A stretch of 64,000 bases of DNA, taken from NCBI RefSeq assembly GCF_900178005.1, contig NZ_FXBS01000006.1:248001-312000 (forward strand). Reading direction: 5' to 3'. Made by a program: the position numbers and the translations under genes. Shown here in pieces: positions 26,633 through 37,619 of this stretch. This stretch comes from Tuberibacillus sp. Marseille-P3662. Lineage in GTDB: Bacteria > Bacillota > Bacilli > Bacillales > Sporolactobacillaceae. Each line of letters opens with the position of its first letter. The stretch's first letter is position 1. The notes beneath the pieces were generated by a model. The model did no database searches and was not told where the DNA came from. It saw only the letters and a program-made list of their open reading frames with translations.

Positions 26633-27148
26633 TTGACGACCCTTGCTATTGGTACGAAAAATCCAGCAAAAGTTAAAGCGGTAACACGATACGCTGAATC
26701 CCATTCAATGACCGTCCATCCGGTTAATGTAGATTCAGGTGTCAGTAATCAGCCGATGAATGATGCTGAGACACTGACAGGCGCAACAAACCGGGCAATG
26801 GGGGCACGGCAAGCTAATGGAAATGATTTTGGCATCGGCCTTGAAGGGGGTGTCATGACGGTCGGTAGAACAATGTATCTCTGCAGTTGGGGAGCGCTGA
26901 CTGACCAAGACGATAATATTGTGACCGCTTCTGGAGCTCGAGTCACGTTACCTGAAACATTGTCAACAGGGATTCAGAAAGGCTATGAATTAGGTGATAT
27001 TATTGACGACTTTGCTCAGCAGAAAAATATCAAGCAAAATGAAGGCACTATAGGTGTCTTGACGAATAATTTAATTAAAAGGGATCACGTTTTTTTCGAG
27101 ATTGTCCAAATCCTGTTTGCCCAATATAAATATCCTATTCGTGATTAG
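26633..27148 (+). CDS. DUF84 family NTPase (inosine/xanthosine triphosphatase-like)
   Basis: A 171-residue protein beginning MTTLAIGTKNPAKVKAV from a TTG that follows AAGGAG by ten bases. G-T-x-N-P-x-K and the acidic GIGLEGGV are hallmarks of the DUF84/YjjX family, whose studied members hydrolyse non-canonical ITP and XTP. The structure is related to the Maf/HAM1 fold. It starts 32 bases after ytoP and is probably cotranscribed. B. subtilis has ytpP, a thioredoxin-like gene, in this area instead. Confidence 0.82.
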   Translation: MTTLAIGTKNPAKVKAVTRYAESHSMTVHPVNVDSGVSNQPMNDAETLTGATNRAMGARQANGNDFGIGLEGGVMTVGRTMYLCSWGALTDQDDNIVTASGARVTLPETLSTGIQKGYELGDIIDDFAQQKNIKQNEGTIGVLTNNLIKRDHVFFEIVQILFAQYKYPIRD

Positions 27149-27158
27149 CATGAATTAG

Positions 27159-27195
27159 AACCAACCGGCTCATTTTTTAAGCTGGTTGGTTTTTT
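27159..27195 (+). terminator. Terminator of the ytoP-DUF84 operon
   Basis: AACCAACCGGCT (27159-27170) pairs with AGCTGGTTGGTT (27180-27191), one G-T pair, followed by a T run. Confidence 0.9.
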
Positions 27196-27345
27196 GGTAC
27201 TTAAAGAAAGTATGCACAACTAAGACTTGGCGATAAGTAAGTTTTCTTTATAATAGGGAAACATATTTCGTAGCGAATCTTGTCAAATATCCTATTTCCA
27301 TTTAGGATATAAAAGAGAAAGTCGAAGCAGAGAGGGCAGATGTCA

Positions 27346-27855
27346 ATGTGGAAACGTGGACTAATGATTACATGTCTGTTTGTGGTCTTAACAGCTTTAT
27401 CAGCATGTTCACCGTCAAAGGACGAGGCCTGGAACGAAGCCGTTTCTAATGTTAAAGAAGTTCTCGAAGAGGCACCGAAAGATACTAATAAAGACAGAGA
27501 AAACTTCTCGTATTACAAGCCAGAGACATTCAGTATTACCGAGAAAACTCAAAGCAATATCGTTTTCGAATATGATGATCAAACTTATATATTATTTGTC
27601 AATCCAAATGAAAACAGGGAATCACGCTTGGGGTATCAATCGGTGAAACAAAAGATGGATAAAGCCGACCGTCTTCAAGCAATTGAAACAGGTGATGACT
27701 TTGGCTATATTAACATCAACATGGAAAAAGATAAACGGCCGGAACTGATTGTAAGTACAGGCGGCGTCAAAATGACAACCCGAACGGATCTTGATCATTT
27801 AGCTGAAGATGCTAAAACGATGATGAAGGTTGTTCACTCCATTCAACTAAAATAA
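27346..27855 (+). CDS. Lipoprotein of unknown function
   Basis: A 169-residue protein. MWKRGLMITCLFVVLTALSAC is a lipoprotein signal with lipobox L-S-A-C, so the mature protein begins at Cys21 and sits on the outer face of the membrane. The mature part is polar with alternating strands (IVFEYDDQTYILFVNP) and no metal or catalytic motif. The ATG at 27346 is nine bases from GAGGG. I do not recognise the family. Confidence 0.75.
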   Translation: MWKRGLMITCLFVVLTALSACSPSKDEAWNEAVSNVKEVLEEAPKDTNKDRENFSYYKPETFSITEKTQSNIVFEYDDQTYILFVNPNENRESRLGYQSVKQKMDKADRLQAIETGDDFGYININMEKDKRPELIVSTGGVKMTTRTDLDHLAEDAKTMMKVVHSIQLK

Positions 27856-27955
27856 CATCTTAGTTTAGCAGATCTTGATTTAATGATACAATTATTTGTG
27901 TCGATTGTTAGGGTCACTAAAACTTCCATGATTCCATAAGAACGGGGGATGACCT

Positions 27956-28756
27956 ATGGATAGTATCCAAATGAAAAAGCGCTTGGAAAAACGGTTGAAA
28001 ACATCCGATCGCCGGATAACTTTTAATAAAAAAGAAGATAAATTGAGAATTGAAGATATCCATACAGAGAAAGGTATTACGCTGTCACTGCCGGGGGTGA
28101 TCAGTCGTTACGAAAACAATCAGGACAAGGGCATTGATGAAGTCGTTTACTATGTAGATGAGGCCTTGAAAGTGATGCAAAACACCCAGCAACTTAAAGG
28201 AAAAGAGGACGCGATTTATCCTGTCATTCGTTCAACATCGTTTCCGACTGAGACGGGGGATGGCAAGCAATTGCTTTATAAAGATCATACTGCAGAAACA
28301 CGTATCTTTTACGCTGTAGATTTGGATCAATCTTATCGTTTAATTGATCATGCACTTATGGAAGAAGAAGGTTTGCATGAACGTATTGTGGATGAGATGG
28401 CCCGGTTTAATTTACGTTCATTACCGTTTGAAGCCAAGAAAGATGTAGTTGCCGGAAATACATTTTTCTTTGTCAATTATAATGATGGTTATGATGCCAG
28501 CCGGATTTTGAATCCTGTGTTTTTAGATCAGATGAGGCAAAGGGTGACAGGTGAGATGGCAGTTGCTGTGCCTCACCAAGATGTGTTGATTGTAGCTGAT
28601 ATTCAAAACAATCAAGGTTATGATATTCTTGGACAAATGACAATGAATTTTTTCTCTAACGGCTATATTCCCATTACATCATTACCGTTCATTTATGAAG
28701 ATGAGCAGTTAGAACCGATTTTTATACTGGCAAAAAATAAACCTAAGAACGAATAG
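27956..28756 (+). CDS. ytpQ: DUF1444 family protein YtpQ
   Basis: A 266-residue soluble protein of the YtpQ/DUF1444 family: [32 protein letters not shown], then [14 protein letters not shown] near the end. The family has no proven function. It lies 26 bases upstream of ytpR, followed by sftA, as in B. subtilis. Confidence 0.88.
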   Translation: MDSIQMKKRLEKRLKTSDRRITFNKKEDKLRIEDIHTEKGITLSLPGVISRYENNQDKGIDEVVYYVDEALKVMQNTQQLKGKEDAIYPVIRSTSFPTETGDGKQLLYKDHTAETRIFYAVDLDQSYRLIDHALMEEEGLHERIVDEMARFNLRSLPFEAKKDVVAGNTFFFVNYNDGYDASRILNPVFLDQMRQRVTGEMAVAVPHQDVLIVADIQNNQGYDILGQMTMNFFSNGYIPITSLPFIYEDEQLEPIFILAKNKPKNE

Positions 28757-28782
28757 CTATCATTGAAAGGAATGGACTAACC

Positions 28783-29418
28783 ATGAATATATTCTATAAC
28801 CCAGCAGGCATTGGTGACACACTGATTGTAACGATGAATACATCTGTGAAAGGTGAACGGCGAACGGAGCGTCGGAACAATGTCGCCAGGATTTATGATG
28901 ACAAGAATGATAAGACATTAGGTTATAATATTTTTAATGCTTCGCATCAAATTGGACCAATTGATGAATATGGTGTTATTGAATTGGATGAGCCGATGGC
29001 CCGTCAACTGAATCAGCAGCTTGAGGCCGAACACTTTAACCCCGAGCTAAGTGCAGACGGGCTTCCTATGTTTATCACTGGCCATGTTATTGAGAAAAAC
29101 CAGCATCCAGATGCCGATAAACTGAGTGTTTGTCAGGTTGATATCGGCAGGGAAACGCTGCAAATTGTGTGTGGTGCACCTAATGTTGAAAAAGGCCTTA
29201 ATGTGGTTGTCGCCCGGGTAGGGGCCGTGATGCCCAGCGGTATGCTTATTAAGGACTCAAAATTACGTGGTGTTGCATCAACAGGAATGATTTGTTCAGC
29301 TAAAGAATTAGGATTGGCTAACGCGCCGGAAAAGAAAGGTATTCTTGAATTGCCATCAGATGTCGATACAGGAATTTCCTTTTATGGGCAAATGGACCAC
29401 GAGTCTATGTCTAAGTGA
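28783..29418 (+). CDS. ytpR: YtpR family tRNA-binding protein
   Basis: A 211-residue protein. The N-terminal 85 residues belong to the DUF4479 group; the rest (90-200) is an EMAP-II/Arc1p-like OB fold: [49 protein letters not shown]. It resembles the N-terminal extension of PheT and probably binds tRNA or RNA. AAAGGAATGG precedes the ATG. Its target is not known. Confidence 0.9.
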   Translation: MNIFYNPAGIGDTLIVTMNTSVKGERRTERRNNVARIYDDKNDKTLGYNIFNASHQIGPIDEYGVIELDEPMARQLNQQLEAEHFNPELSADGLPMFITGHVIEKNQHPDADKLSVCQVDIGRETLQIVCGAPNVEKGLNVVVARVGAVMPSGMLIKDSKLRGVASTGMICSAKELGLANAPEKKGILELPSDVDTGISFYGQMDHESMSK

Positions 29419-29477
29419 TTTCAGCTCTGCATCTTAGTGGTACGTCGATATGATTATATTAAGTGATGGTGATGGCC

Positions 29478-31685
29478 ATGAGTAATTGGTTAAGACGACT
29501 TTTCGGTTTAGATGAAGATACGAGTCCTGTTGATTCAAAAGATGTCACCGGGGCTCATCATCAGTCTCATACATATCAAAGCAAACGATCTTCTGGTGGA
29601 CACTTTGAAGATCCCTACCGGAAGTTATCGGTGCAAATGAAAAATAAATATCCTAAAGAAACGGTTACCAGGTCGACTAAGCCTCAGCATCATGCGCATG
29701 TGGAACAAGAATCGCATCGTTCAAAATCAAAGGAATCGTCTAATCGTGATCAATCAGTTGACAATGATTATGATCATAAACAGCCGTTTAAACTGACTGA
29801 AATCCCTTCACCTGTATATGGTTTCAATAAGCGGCCACAGAGACGTGACGATGTGCGATTCACCGAACCACCAGTGGATGATGAGCCCGAGGAATGGAGA
29901 GTTAATCAACAAGAAGAAACCGTGGAGGAACCTGAATCTCCTCAGTTAGATCCTGAAGAACAATACCCAATGGATGATGATGAATCACATGATCAACGAG
30001 AAGAAGAACAAACTGAGGCTCAGAATCGCCCGGCAACTTCAGTATCAGCAGAGCAAGATATAAAGCAGTCGGCGGCTCCTACTAGAAAACGCCAAAGAAA
30101 TCCTGCAATTCCTTACAATGTATTAATGTTTCGGTCTGATAAAAGTGATGATAAAGGTGCTAGTGAGGACGCGGCACCAGGACCATCTAGTCAACCAGCG
30201 TTAGCACAAGATACTAATCCAGTACCACCTAATAAAGTTTCTCAGTCTCATAATCAAAAGCTGGACAAGCCTGATTTAAGTCTATTAAATCAGGCTGTTG
30301 ATAGCCAGACTCAAGATGAACATTGGATTGAAGAGAAACAGAAGATTTTGATCGAAACACTGCAAAATTTCAATGTTAAAGCAGATGTTGTGAATCACAT
30401 TCAAGGTCCGGCTGTTACCCGTTTTGAGATTCGTCTTCATCCAGGGGTTAAGGTCAATAAAGTGATTAATCTCACTGAAGATATCAAATTGAGCATGGCT
30501 GCAGAACAAATCCGAATCAGCCCTGTCCCGGGAAAAGATACGGTTGGTATTGAAATTCCTAATGAGTACCGTAAGCAAGTCCATTTGCGACAGCTGCTAG
30601 CGTCCGACGACTTTCAGACAGCCGCCTCCCCTTTAACCGCTGCTTTAGGTTTAGATGTGACGGGGCAAAATGTCGCAACAGACTTGAGTAAAATGCCGCA
30701 CGGCTTGATTGCTGGTGCGACAGGATCAGGAAAAAGCGTCTGTATTCATTCATTAATTCTTAGTTTGATTTATAAAGCCGAACCTGAAGAAATGAGACTG
30801 CTATTAATTGATCCCAAAGTAGTTGAACTCGCTGTCTATCAAAATCTACCTCATTTGGCGTCACCGGTGATTACCCAGCCTAAGGAAGCTTCCATGTCTT
30901 TGAAGTGGGCGGTCGCCGAGATGGAAGAGCGGTATCAGCGGTTTGCTGACGCTGGGGTTCGTGATATTCAAAAGTATAATCAAAACGTAGATAATGGGAA
31001 AACCGATGGGGAGAAAATGCCATATATCGTCATCATTATTGACGAACTGGCAGATTTGATGATGACGAGTCCACAAGAAGTGGAGGAGTCGATTTGTCGA
31101 ATTGCGCAAAAGGCAAGAGCGGCTGGGATCCATATGTTAGTTGCTACACAGCGTCCTTCTGTTGATGTGATCACCGGTTTGATTAAATCGAATATACCGA
31201 CTCGGATTGCCTTTAGTGTATCATCACAAGCAGATTCGCGAACAATTTTAGATATGGGCGGTGCTGAACGCTTGTTAGGCAAAGGAGATATGTTATTTGC
31301 TGAAAATGGTGCAAGGGACATGCGCCGCGTGCAAGGCACCTTTGTGACTGATGATGAAATTGAGACAGTCGTTGATGCTTTCTCTGGATACGACCAGCTG
31401 CCGGATTTATTTGATCAGGAATCACTTAAACAACAATCCATAGATGCTACTGACGAACAGGATGACTTGTTTCATGAAGCCGGATTATTTGTTATTGAAC
31501 AGGGGCAGGCTTCGGTATCAAGCTTGCAGCGCCGATATCGCATCGGATATAATCGTGCAGCTAGGCTTATTGACCAGTTGGAAATGGCTGGTGTTGTTTC
31601 CGAACAAAACGGAAGCAAGCCAAGACAAGTTTTACTTACCCGTGACGTATTTGAGACGGATAGTGCCGGAGCTTCCTCCGTATAA
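29478..31685 (+). CDS. sftA: DNA translocase SftA (FtsK/SpoIIIE family)
   Basis: A 735-residue soluble DNA pump. Residues 1-270 are acidic and disordered, without membrane helices, unlike SpoIIIE. The motor follows: Walker A GATGSGKS (about 413-420), LLLIDPKVVELAVY, Walker B VIIIDELADLMM. A C-terminal gamma winged helix (about 650-715, ASVSSLQRRYRIGYNRAARLID) should read chromosome-orienting sequences. In B. subtilis SftA clears DNA from the closing septum. The ATG at 29478 is my choice; in-frame GTG/ATG codons lie up to 29463. Confidence 0.93.
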   Translation: MSNWLRRLFGLDEDTSPVDSKDVTGAHHQSHTYQSKRSSGGHFEDPYRKLSVQMKNKYPKETVTRSTKPQHHAHVEQESHRSKSKESSNRDQSVDNDYDHKQPFKLTEIPSPVYGFNKRPQRRDDVRFTEPPVDDEPEEWRVNQQEETVEEPESPQLDPEEQYPMDDDESHDQREEEQTEAQNRPATSVSAEQDIKQSAAPTRKRQRNPAIPYNVLMFRSDKSDDKGASEDAAPGPSSQPALAQDTNPVPPNKVSQSHNQKLDKPDLSLLNQAVDSQTQDEHWIEEKQKILIETLQNFNVKADVVNHIQGPAVTRFEIRLHPGVKVNKVINLTEDIKLSMAAEQIRISPVPGKDTVGIEIPNEYRKQVHLRQLLASDDFQTAASPLTAALGLDVTGQNVATDLSKMPHGLIAGATGSGKSVCIHSLILSLIYKAEPEEMRLLLIDPKVVELAVYQNLPHLASPVITQPKEASMSLKWAVAEMEERYQRFADAGVRDIQKYNQNVDNGKTDGEKMPYIVIIIDELADLMMTSPQEVEESICRIAQKARAAGIHMLVATQRPSVDVITGLIKSNIPTRIAFSVSSQADSRTILDMGGAERLLGKGDMLFAENGARDMRRVQGTFVTDDEIETVVDAFSGYDQLPDLFDQESLKQQSIDATDEQDDLFHEAGLFVIEQGQASVSSLQRRYRIGYNRAARLIDQLEMAGVVSEQNGSKPRQVLLTRDVFETDSAGASSV

Positions 31686-31705
31686 CTTTTGACAAGGAGT
31701 CATCG

Positions 31706-32809
31706 ATGGCTATGAAGGAAATAGAGTTGAAATTACAGGGCAAAATTAAAAGATTAACGAATAAAACTTTTAAATTTGATGAACGGGTTGGTGAAGGCTG
31801 GTTTTCGGCTGTCTATTTCATCAAATCTTGTGATATTGCCAGTGAATATAAGCCGGACAATATCGTAACCATGCAATTTTTTCAAAAGAAGCATGCTGTC
31901 TTATGCGGGACGGATGAAGCGATTGCGATAATTAAAACATTTGCCAAAAATGTGGAGGAACTTGAGGTCTATTCATTGAAAGACGGGGATAAAATTGAAC
32001 CCTATGAAACGGTGTTAACCATAACTGGACCTTATCAAAATTTTGGCTTTTTAGAAGGTGTGATTGACGGTATTCTTGCCAGAAGAACGTCGGTTGCTAC
32101 GAATGTCTATAATGTTGTTAAAGCCGCCCGCCAATCCGGTATTCAGAAACCGGTTATTTTCATGGGGGATCGTGATGATCACTTTACCCAACAAGCAGGA
32201 GACGGCTATTCAGCTTACATAGGTGGATCGACTGCTCAAGCTACTCATGCCATGAATGAATGGTGGGGGAAATATGGCATGGGGACCATGCCGCATGCCT
32301 TATTGCAATTATTTGAAGGTGATGTAGTTGCTGCTTGTCAGGCCTATCATGACCGCTATCCCGATGATGAAATCATGGCACTCGTGGATTATAATAATGA
32401 TGTTATCGGCGACAGTTTAAAATTAGCACGTGTTTTTGGCGATCTGTTAAAATCAGTTCGCGTTGATACGTCCAAAAATATGGTTGACCAATACTTTCTA
32501 CGAAACGACCATTTGCTGGGTAAATTTGATCCACGCGGCGTCAATCCAGAGCTTCTATTTGCGCTTCGTAAAGCGCTTGATGCTGAAGGGTTTCATCATG
32601 TTAAGATTGTGGCAAGTGGTGGGTTTACGATGGAGAAAATTAAGTCATTTGAAGAACAAAATGTTCCAGTTGACATGTATGGCATCGGTAGCAATTTGTT
32701 AAATATCAAGTATTCATTTACGGGGGATAATGTCCTTTTAAATGGGAAACACGCGGCCAAAGCCGGTCGGAAATATCATCCTAACCCCCGATTGGAGAAG
32801 GTAGAATAA
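31706..32809 (+). CDS. Nicotinate phosphoribosyltransferase family protein
   Basis: A 367-residue protein of the NAPRTase/QAPRTase barrel family. The region VFMGDRDDHFTQQAGDGYSAYIGGSTAQATHAMN binds phosphoribosyl phosphate, and KIVASGGFTMEKI plus YGIGSNL complete the barrel. It would join nicotinate and PRPP to give NaMN in the NAD salvage route. It is shorter than PncB of about 490 residues, so another base substrate is possible. AAGGAG precedes the ATG, 20 bases after sftA. Confidence 0.82.
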   Translation: MAMKEIELKLQGKIKRLTNKTFKFDERVGEGWFSAVYFIKSCDIASEYKPDNIVTMQFFQKKHAVLCGTDEAIAIIKTFAKNVEELEVYSLKDGDKIEPYETVLTITGPYQNFGFLEGVIDGILARRTSVATNVYNVVKAARQSGIQKPVIFMGDRDDHFTQQAGDGYSAYIGGSTAQATHAMNEWWGKYGMGTMPHALLQLFEGDVVAACQAYHDRYPDDEIMALVDYNNDVIGDSLKLARVFGDLLKSVRVDTSKNMVDQYFLRNDHLLGKFDPRGVNPELLFALRKALDAEGFHHVKIVASGGFTMEKIKSFEEQNVPVDMYGIGSNLLNIKYSFTGDNVLLNGKHAAKAGRKYHPNPRLEKVE

Positions 32810-32942
32810 CTATTACGCATTTATAATTCATTATAGTTTCGTATAATATATAAGGAAAAGCAGGTAAGGCGCTGTTTGCACAAATTGGGCATAAAATGAA
32901 TATATAATTACGAGTAGCCCGAGTTACTTTGGAGGTCTTTCT

Positions 32943-34247
32943 ATGACGATATACCATTTTGTAGGCATTAAGGGTACAGGCATGAGTCCTTTGGCGCAGA
33001 TTTTACATGATATGAACGAAACAGTTCAAGGTTCAGATGTAGAGAAGCGTTTTTTTACTCAAAAGGCATTGGAAGACCGAAATATTCCAATCATGACTTT
33101 CGATAAAAATAACATCAATGAAAATTTAACTGTGATTGCAGGCAACGCTTTTCCGGATCATCATGAGGAAATTCAGCAGGCAAGAGAGTTAGGAATTCCG
33201 CTTTATCGTTATTTTGATTTTCTAGGTGAATTTGCCCGTCAATTTACGAGTGTCGCTGTGACGGGGACGCACGGAAAGACATCGACAACAGGGTTATTAA
33301 GCCATGTCTTTAAAGACTATTTGCCGACGTCTTATCTAATTGGCGACGGGACGGGATACGCCGCTAACAATAGTCAGTATTTCATATTTGAGGCGTGTGA
33401 ATATCGCCGTCATTTTCTCGCATATGATCCTGATTACAGTATTATAACAAATATCGATTATGACCATACCGATTATTTTTCGGATTTAGAGGATGTTGTG
33501 CAGGCATTTCAAGAGTTAGCATTAAAAGTTAAAAAAGGCGTGATTGCCTGCGGTGATGATGCTCATCTCCAGAGCATCAAAATCAATGTTCCTGTCATTT
33601 ATTATGGTTTGGATGAAGAAAATGATTTTCAGGCAAGAAACATCGAACGATCAGAGCATGGAACAACATTTGATGTCCTTGTGAGAAATGATTATTACGG
33701 GACATTTACCATTCCTCAACACGGAACCCATAACGTGTTAAATGCTTTAGCTGTGATTGCTTTCTGTCATTATCAAGGCGTACCTACCGAACTTTTAAAG
33801 GCACGTTTAGCTTCTTTTCATGGAGTCAAACGCCGGTTTACCGAAAAATTATGGGGGAATCAAGTTATTGTTGATGACTATGCCCATCATCCAACCGAGA
33901 TTAGTGCTACGATTGATGCAGCCAAGAATAAGTATCCCGAACGTGAGATTGTGGCCATATTCCAGCCGCACACGTATACAAGAACGAAGACCTTCATGGA
34001 CGATTTCGCAACATCCTTGGAGGCAACTGATGAGGTCTATTTGTGTGATATTTTTGGTTCTGCACGCGAAGATAGCGGGGAATTAACTATTGAAGATTTG
34101 CAGCAGAAAATACCTGGTGCGCAGATTATTTCTGAAGCAGATATTGACACCTTAAGTCAGCACGATGCTGCCGTTCTTCTATTTATGGGTGCTGGTGATA
34201 TCCAGAAGTATCAGGCCGCCTATGAAAATGCTCATCCGCAAAAATAG
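32943..34247 (+). CDS. murC: UDP-N-acetylmuramate-L-alanine ligase
   Basis: A 434-residue Mur ligase that adds L-alanine to UDP-MurNAc, the first peptide step of peptidoglycan synthesis. [13 protein letters not shown] is the N-terminal UDP-binding loop; [12 protein letters not shown] (105-116) is the ATP loop; [10 protein letters not shown] and DYAHHPTEI are the metal and domain 3 motifs. AGGTC precedes the ATG. It ends at a strong terminator. Confidence 0.95.
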   Translation: MTIYHFVGIKGTGMSPLAQILHDMNETVQGSDVEKRFFTQKALEDRNIPIMTFDKNNINENLTVIAGNAFPDHHEEIQQARELGIPLYRYFDFLGEFARQFTSVAVTGTHGKTSTTGLLSHVFKDYLPTSYLIGDGTGYAANNSQYFIFEACEYRRHFLAYDPDYSIITNIDYDHTDYFSDLEDVVQAFQELALKVKKGVIACGDDAHLQSIKINVPVIYYGLDEENDFQARNIERSEHGTTFDVLVRNDYYGTFTIPQHGTHNVLNALAVIAFCHYQGVPTELLKARLASFHGVKRRFTEKLWGNQVIVDDYAHHPTEISATIDAAKNKYPEREIVAIFQPHTYTRTKTFMDDFATSLEATDEVYLCDIFGSAREDSGELTIEDLQQKIPGAQIISEADIDTLSQHDAAVLLFMGAGDIQKYQAAYENAHPQK

Positions 34248-34275
34248 AGACTGTGCTCATCAGTCTCTTTTTTCT
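34246..34275 (+). terminator. murC terminator
   Basis: AGAGACTG (34246-34253) pairs with CAGTCTCT (34261-34268), 7-nt loop, followed by Ts. The 5' arm overlaps the murC stop codon. Confidence 0.9.
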
Positions 34276-34368
34276 TTCTTCTACGGTTCATGTTAAAATT
34301 TATAGTATATTGTTTGATATTGGTTGAAAACTATAACAGATACGATACCCAAAAAGGAGGAAATGTTT

Positions 34369-34824
34369 GTGGAGGTCATTCTTTATCTTAGTGTCGCTTT
34401 GCTAGCCCTTGCTTTTGCCATATTGGTTTATTTTGTTGCTCAAACGTTAAAATCCGTTCAAAAAACGTTGTTAAATGTGTCGCGGACTATGGATCGTGTG
34501 CAACAACAAATGCAAGGGGTGACACATGAAACCACAGAATTAATACATAAAACCAATAAAATGGCTGACGATGCTTATGAAAAGTCTCAGCATTTAAACA
34601 GTGTTTTTCAATCTGTCGAATCACTCGGTGACTCTGTTAAAAAGGTTAATTCATCCGTTGACACCATCACTGACACAGTTAAAAGTAAGAGTGAGAAACA
34701 TTCAGAGCAGATTGCCCGCGTTATGCAGTGGGGGGAAGCAGCGATTGATTTGTGGGGAAAATGGAAAGTCCGTAATCCTGAATCGTCAAATTCAGTAAGA
34801 GGGAGGAATACCGGCGATGAGTAA
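34369..34824 (+). CDS. ytxG: DUF948 membrane protein YtxG
   Basis: About 151 residues. One membrane helix at 1-22 (MEVILYLSVALLALAFAILVYF) is followed by a long coiled-coil region with QMQGVTHETTELIHKTNKMADD, typical of YtxG/DUF948 stress proteins. The GTG at 34369 is eight bases from AAAGGAGG; the ATG at 34363 is only two bases from it. It overlaps ytxH by eight bases. The pair belongs to the general stress group in B. subtilis. Confidence 0.85.
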   Translation: MEVILYLSVALLALAFAILVYFVAQTLKSVQKTLLNVSRTMDRVQQQMQGVTHETTELIHKTNKMADDAYEKSQHLNSVFQSVESLGDSVKKVNSSVDTITDTVKSKSEKHSEQIARVMQWGEAAIDLWGKWKVRNPESSNSVRGRNTGDE

Positions 34825-35152
34825 TGGAAATGGGAAAAACTTTGTCAAAGGGGCAGTGGTCGGCAGTCTCGTTGGGGCAGTGACCGCCTTGTTAATGGCA
34901 CCAAAATCAGGACAAGATCTCCGTGATGATTTGAGGTCTGCCAAAGACCAAGATGGGGATTGGACAACTTATGCCAAGCATAAATCTCAAGATTTGACTC
35001 GTGTGATTGCTGATCAATCCAATCAATTACTAGGGAAAGTGAAAGAGTGGCAATCTATCCGTGCGACTAATCTAAACAACGTAACTTCGATGCAAAACGA
35101 TACAACCAACACGTATGAGCCAGGCGGTATTGAAATTCCTAAAAATGACTAA
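34817..35152 (+). CDS. ytxH: YtxH-like protein
   Basis: A 111-residue protein with the glycine-rich hydrophobic start KNFVKGAVVGSLVGAVTALLMAPKSG, the hallmark of the YtxH family; MAPKSG then leads to an amphipathic helix. It is probably membrane-associated. It overlaps the end of ytxG, so translation is coupled. The third gene of the B. subtilis operon, ytxJ, is missing here. Confidence 0.87.
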   Translation: MSNGNGKNFVKGAVVGSLVGAVTALLMAPKSGQDLRDDLRSAKDQDGDWTTYAKHKSQDLTRVIADQSNQLLGKVKEWQSIRATNLNNVTSMQNDTTNTYEPGGIEIPKND

Positions 35153-35178
35153 GATCATGATAGCCATTAACCTTGGCT

Positions 35179-35207
35179 GACTGCCTTTTCATGGGCAGTC
35201 TTTTTTT
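35179..35207 (+). terminator. ytxGH terminator
   Basis: GACTGCC (35179-35185) pairs with GGCAGTC (35194-35200) around an 8-nt loop, then seven Ts. Confidence 0.9.
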
Positions 35208-35257
35208 AGTAAAATAATTTAATACTTAAAAGCGTTTAAGAAATAAAGAAAAAAGTG

Positions 35258-35286
35258 ATGACAAATCGTTATAAATTGTATATAAT
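35258..35286 (+). promoter_or_regulatory. Promoter of aroA
   Basis: ATGACA (35258-35263), 17 bases, TATAAT (35281-35286). A good sigma-A promoter 40 bases before the start codon. Confidence 0.75.
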
Positions 35287-35325
35287 AGCCTCTAAAATAG
35301 TTTATGCCGAGCTGGAGGGATTGGA

Positions 35326-36411
35326 ATGAGTCAGAATGAGATTGAGCAGCTGCGAAACAGAATTGATGAGTTAAATGATGAGTTGCTTGAAAAAATTAAC
35401 GAACGTGCCAAGCTTGTACAAGATATTGGTTTTTTAAAAAAAGCCCAAGGTACGCCGCCGTATGACCCAATACGTGAGCGGGATATTTTCAATGATTTGG
35501 CTGAGAAAAATAATGGGCCATTTGCCACGGGGACCATTCAGCATTTATTTAAAGAAATTCTAAAAGCGAGTATGGAGCTGCAAGAAAATGACCATAAAAA
35601 AGGTTTGTTGGTGTCACGTAAACGGAAGCCGGAAGACACAACAGTATCCATAGGTGGTGAACAAATTGGAGACGGCAAACAAAGGCTGATAGCCGGGCCG
35701 TGTTCGGTTGAAAGTTATGAACAAGTAAAGAGTGTCGCGGAAGAGGTTCGGAAGCATGGATTGCCATTCCTACGCGGCGGAGCATTCAAACCGCGGACAT
35801 CCCCGTATGACTTCCAGGGGTTGGGTCTTGAAGGGTTAAAGATTTTAAAACAAGTTGGCGATGAATACGATTTATCTATTGTCAGCGAAATTGTGTCTCC
35901 TAAAGATATTGAAACCGCTGAAGACTATTTAGATGTGATTCAAATTGGTGCTCGAAATATGCAAAATTTTGAACTGTTGAAAGAGGCGGGCAAATCCAAT
36001 AAACCTGTTTTCCTAAAGCGGGGAATGTCAGCAACGATTGACGAATTTATGAAGGCGGCTGAATATATTTTCTCAGCCGGAAATGAACAGATTGTCTTAT
36101 GCGAACGCGGTATTCGAACCTACGAGAAAGCAACAAGAAACACATTGGATATATCAGCTGTTCCGATTCTAAAACAAGAAACACATTTGCCTGTGTTTGT
36201 TGATGTTACCCACTCGACCGGGCGGAAAGATTTGCTGATTCCAACGGCCAAAGCAGCGCTTGCGATTGGAGCTGACGGTGTGATGGCTGAAGTTCATCCT
36301 GATCCATCTGTGGCGCTTTCGGATGCCCAGCAGCAAATGGATTTCGAGTTGTTTAACCAATTTATTTCCGAATTAAAAACACAGGGGTTACACACCTTTT
36401 CTCAAGTCTAA
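35326..36411 (+). CDS. aroA: Chorismate mutase / DAHP synthase
   Basis: A 361-residue fusion. Residues 1-90 are an AroQ-type chorismate mutase ([30 protein letters not shown]). Residues 110-355 are a type I-beta DAHP synthase ([10 protein letters not shown] at 121-130, [27 protein letters not shown]). It starts the shikimate pathway by joining PEP and erythrose 4-phosphate; in B. subtilis (AroA(G)) the mutase domain gives feedback control by prephenate and chorismate. GGAGGG precedes the ATG. Confidence 0.97.
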   Translation: MSQNEIEQLRNRIDELNDELLEKINERAKLVQDIGFLKKAQGTPPYDPIRERDIFNDLAEKNNGPFATGTIQHLFKEILKASMELQENDHKKGLLVSRKRKPEDTTVSIGGEQIGDGKQRLIAGPCSVESYEQVKSVAEEVRKHGLPFLRGGAFKPRTSPYDFQGLGLEGLKILKQVGDEYDLSIVSEIVSPKDIETAEDYLDVIQIGARNMQNFELLKEAGKSNKPVFLKRGMSATIDEFMKAAEYIFSAGNEQIVLCERGIRTYEKATRNTLDISAVPILKQETHLPVFVDVTHSTGRKDLLIPTAKAALAIGADGVMAEVHPDPSVALSDAQQQMDFELFNQFISELKTQGLHTFSQV

Positions 36412-36436
36412 GCCTTGCATTTTGCAAGGCTTTTTT
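36411..36436 (+). terminator. aroA terminator
   Basis: AGCCTTGCA (36411-36419) and TGCAAGGCT (36423-36431) form a 9-bp stem with a 3-nt loop, then Ts. Confidence 0.92.
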
Positions 36437-36616
36437 CAACAATTTTTTTACGGATCAACTCCATCAATTGACAAAATCCGTTAAACAACGTAGTGTTATA
36501 ATGACTGTTAACGGTTAATACTATAACAGAATTACCTTGCAGTTTCCTTTACATACTAAAATGAATCATTTAAGATACATGAAGCCATAGGGTTGATTGA
36601 TAAGGAGGAAAGTATT

Positions 36617-37615
36617 ATGAGTGCGACGATTTATGATGTTGCTCGTGAAGCAAGTGTTTCCATGGCTACCGTATCCCGTGTGGTTAACGGAAACCCCAAT
36701 GTCAAGCCGACGACTAGGAAGAAAGTGTTAGAAGCTATAGAAAGATTAGGATATCGTCCGAATGCTGTTGCAAGGGGACTGGCCAGCAAGAAAACGACCA
36801 CTGTTGGAGTGATTATCCCTGATATCTCAAGTGTTTTCTTTTCAGAGTTAGCAAGGGGTATTGAGGATATTGCGACAATGTATAATTACAATATTATCCT
36901 ATCTAATTCTGATCATAATAAGGATAAGGAACTTCATCTTCTACAGACGTTATTAGGGAAACAAGTGGACGGTATCGTCTTTATGGGTGGCAAGATTACT
37001 GAGGAGCATGTTGAGGAGTTCAAAAATGCGCATGTGCCTATTGTGCTGGCTGCGACGTTGGATGAAAGTGAACAAGTTTCATCGGTTAATATTGACTACA
37101 AGCAAGCGGCCTATGATGCCGTCAAACAGCTAGCTGATTCCGGCCATGAAGACATTGGTTTTGTCACGGGTCCGCTGAAAGATCCGATGAATGCCAATTA
37201 TAAACTTCAAGGTTATAAAGATGCTTTGGAAGACCATCAGCTGGAGTATAAAGACCATTATGTCGCTGTCGGGGATTATACTTATGATTCCGGTAAAGAG
37301 GCTATGGAGCAGTTTTTAGCCTTGGACAAGCATCCAACAGCTGTTTTCTCAGGAACGGATGAAATGGCTCTAGGAGTGATTCACGAAATTCAGGATCAAG
37401 GGTTAAATGTACCGGGAGATATTGAAGTTATCAGTTCTGATAATACACGATTGGCCCAGATGGTTCGGCCGACATTATCAACAATCGTGCAGCCGATGTA
37501 CGATATCGGAGCTGTTGCGATGCGATTATTAACGAAATATATGAATGGTGAATCCGTTGATGACCCGAATGTGGTTTTACCTCATCGGATTGAATACCGT
37601 CAATCGACTACGTAA
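36617..37615 (+). CDS. ccpA: Catabolite control protein A
   Basis: A 332-residue LacI-family regulator. The HTH is [20 protein letters not shown] (5-24) with the hinge helix around [15 protein letters not shown]. The core sugar-binding-like domain follows, with [11 protein letters not shown] and [11 protein letters not shown]. CcpA with HPr-Ser-P binds cre sites to repress or activate carbon genes. The ATG at 36617 lies after AAGGAGGAAA. A perfect cre site lies just downstream at acsA. Confidence 0.95.
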   Translation: MSATIYDVAREASVSMATVSRVVNGNPNVKPTTRKKVLEAIERLGYRPNAVARGLASKKTTTVGVIIPDISSVFFSELARGIEDIATMYNYNIILSNSDHNKDKELHLLQTLLGKQVDGIVFMGGKITEEHVEEFKNAHVPIVLAATLDESEQVSSVNIDYKQAAYDAVKQLADSGHEDIGFVTGPLKDPMNANYKLQGYKDALEDHQLEYKDHYVAVGDYTYDSGKEAMEQFLALDKHPTAVFSGTDEMALGVIHEIQDQGLNVPGDIEVISSDNTRLAQMVRPTLSTIVQPMYDIGAVAMRLLTKYMNGESVDDPNVVLPHRIEYRQSTT

Positions 37616-37619
37616 TCAA

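Noticed and set aside
29478-31685. SpoIIIE rather than SftA
   Set aside because: There are no N-terminal membrane helices; a long acidic soluble region and the neighbourhood fit SftA.
36493-36532. Inverted repeat TGTTATA/TATAACA before ccpA as an operator
   Set aside because: The arms are far apart, not centred, and made of A/T-rich sequence that overlaps the likely -10, so it may be chance.
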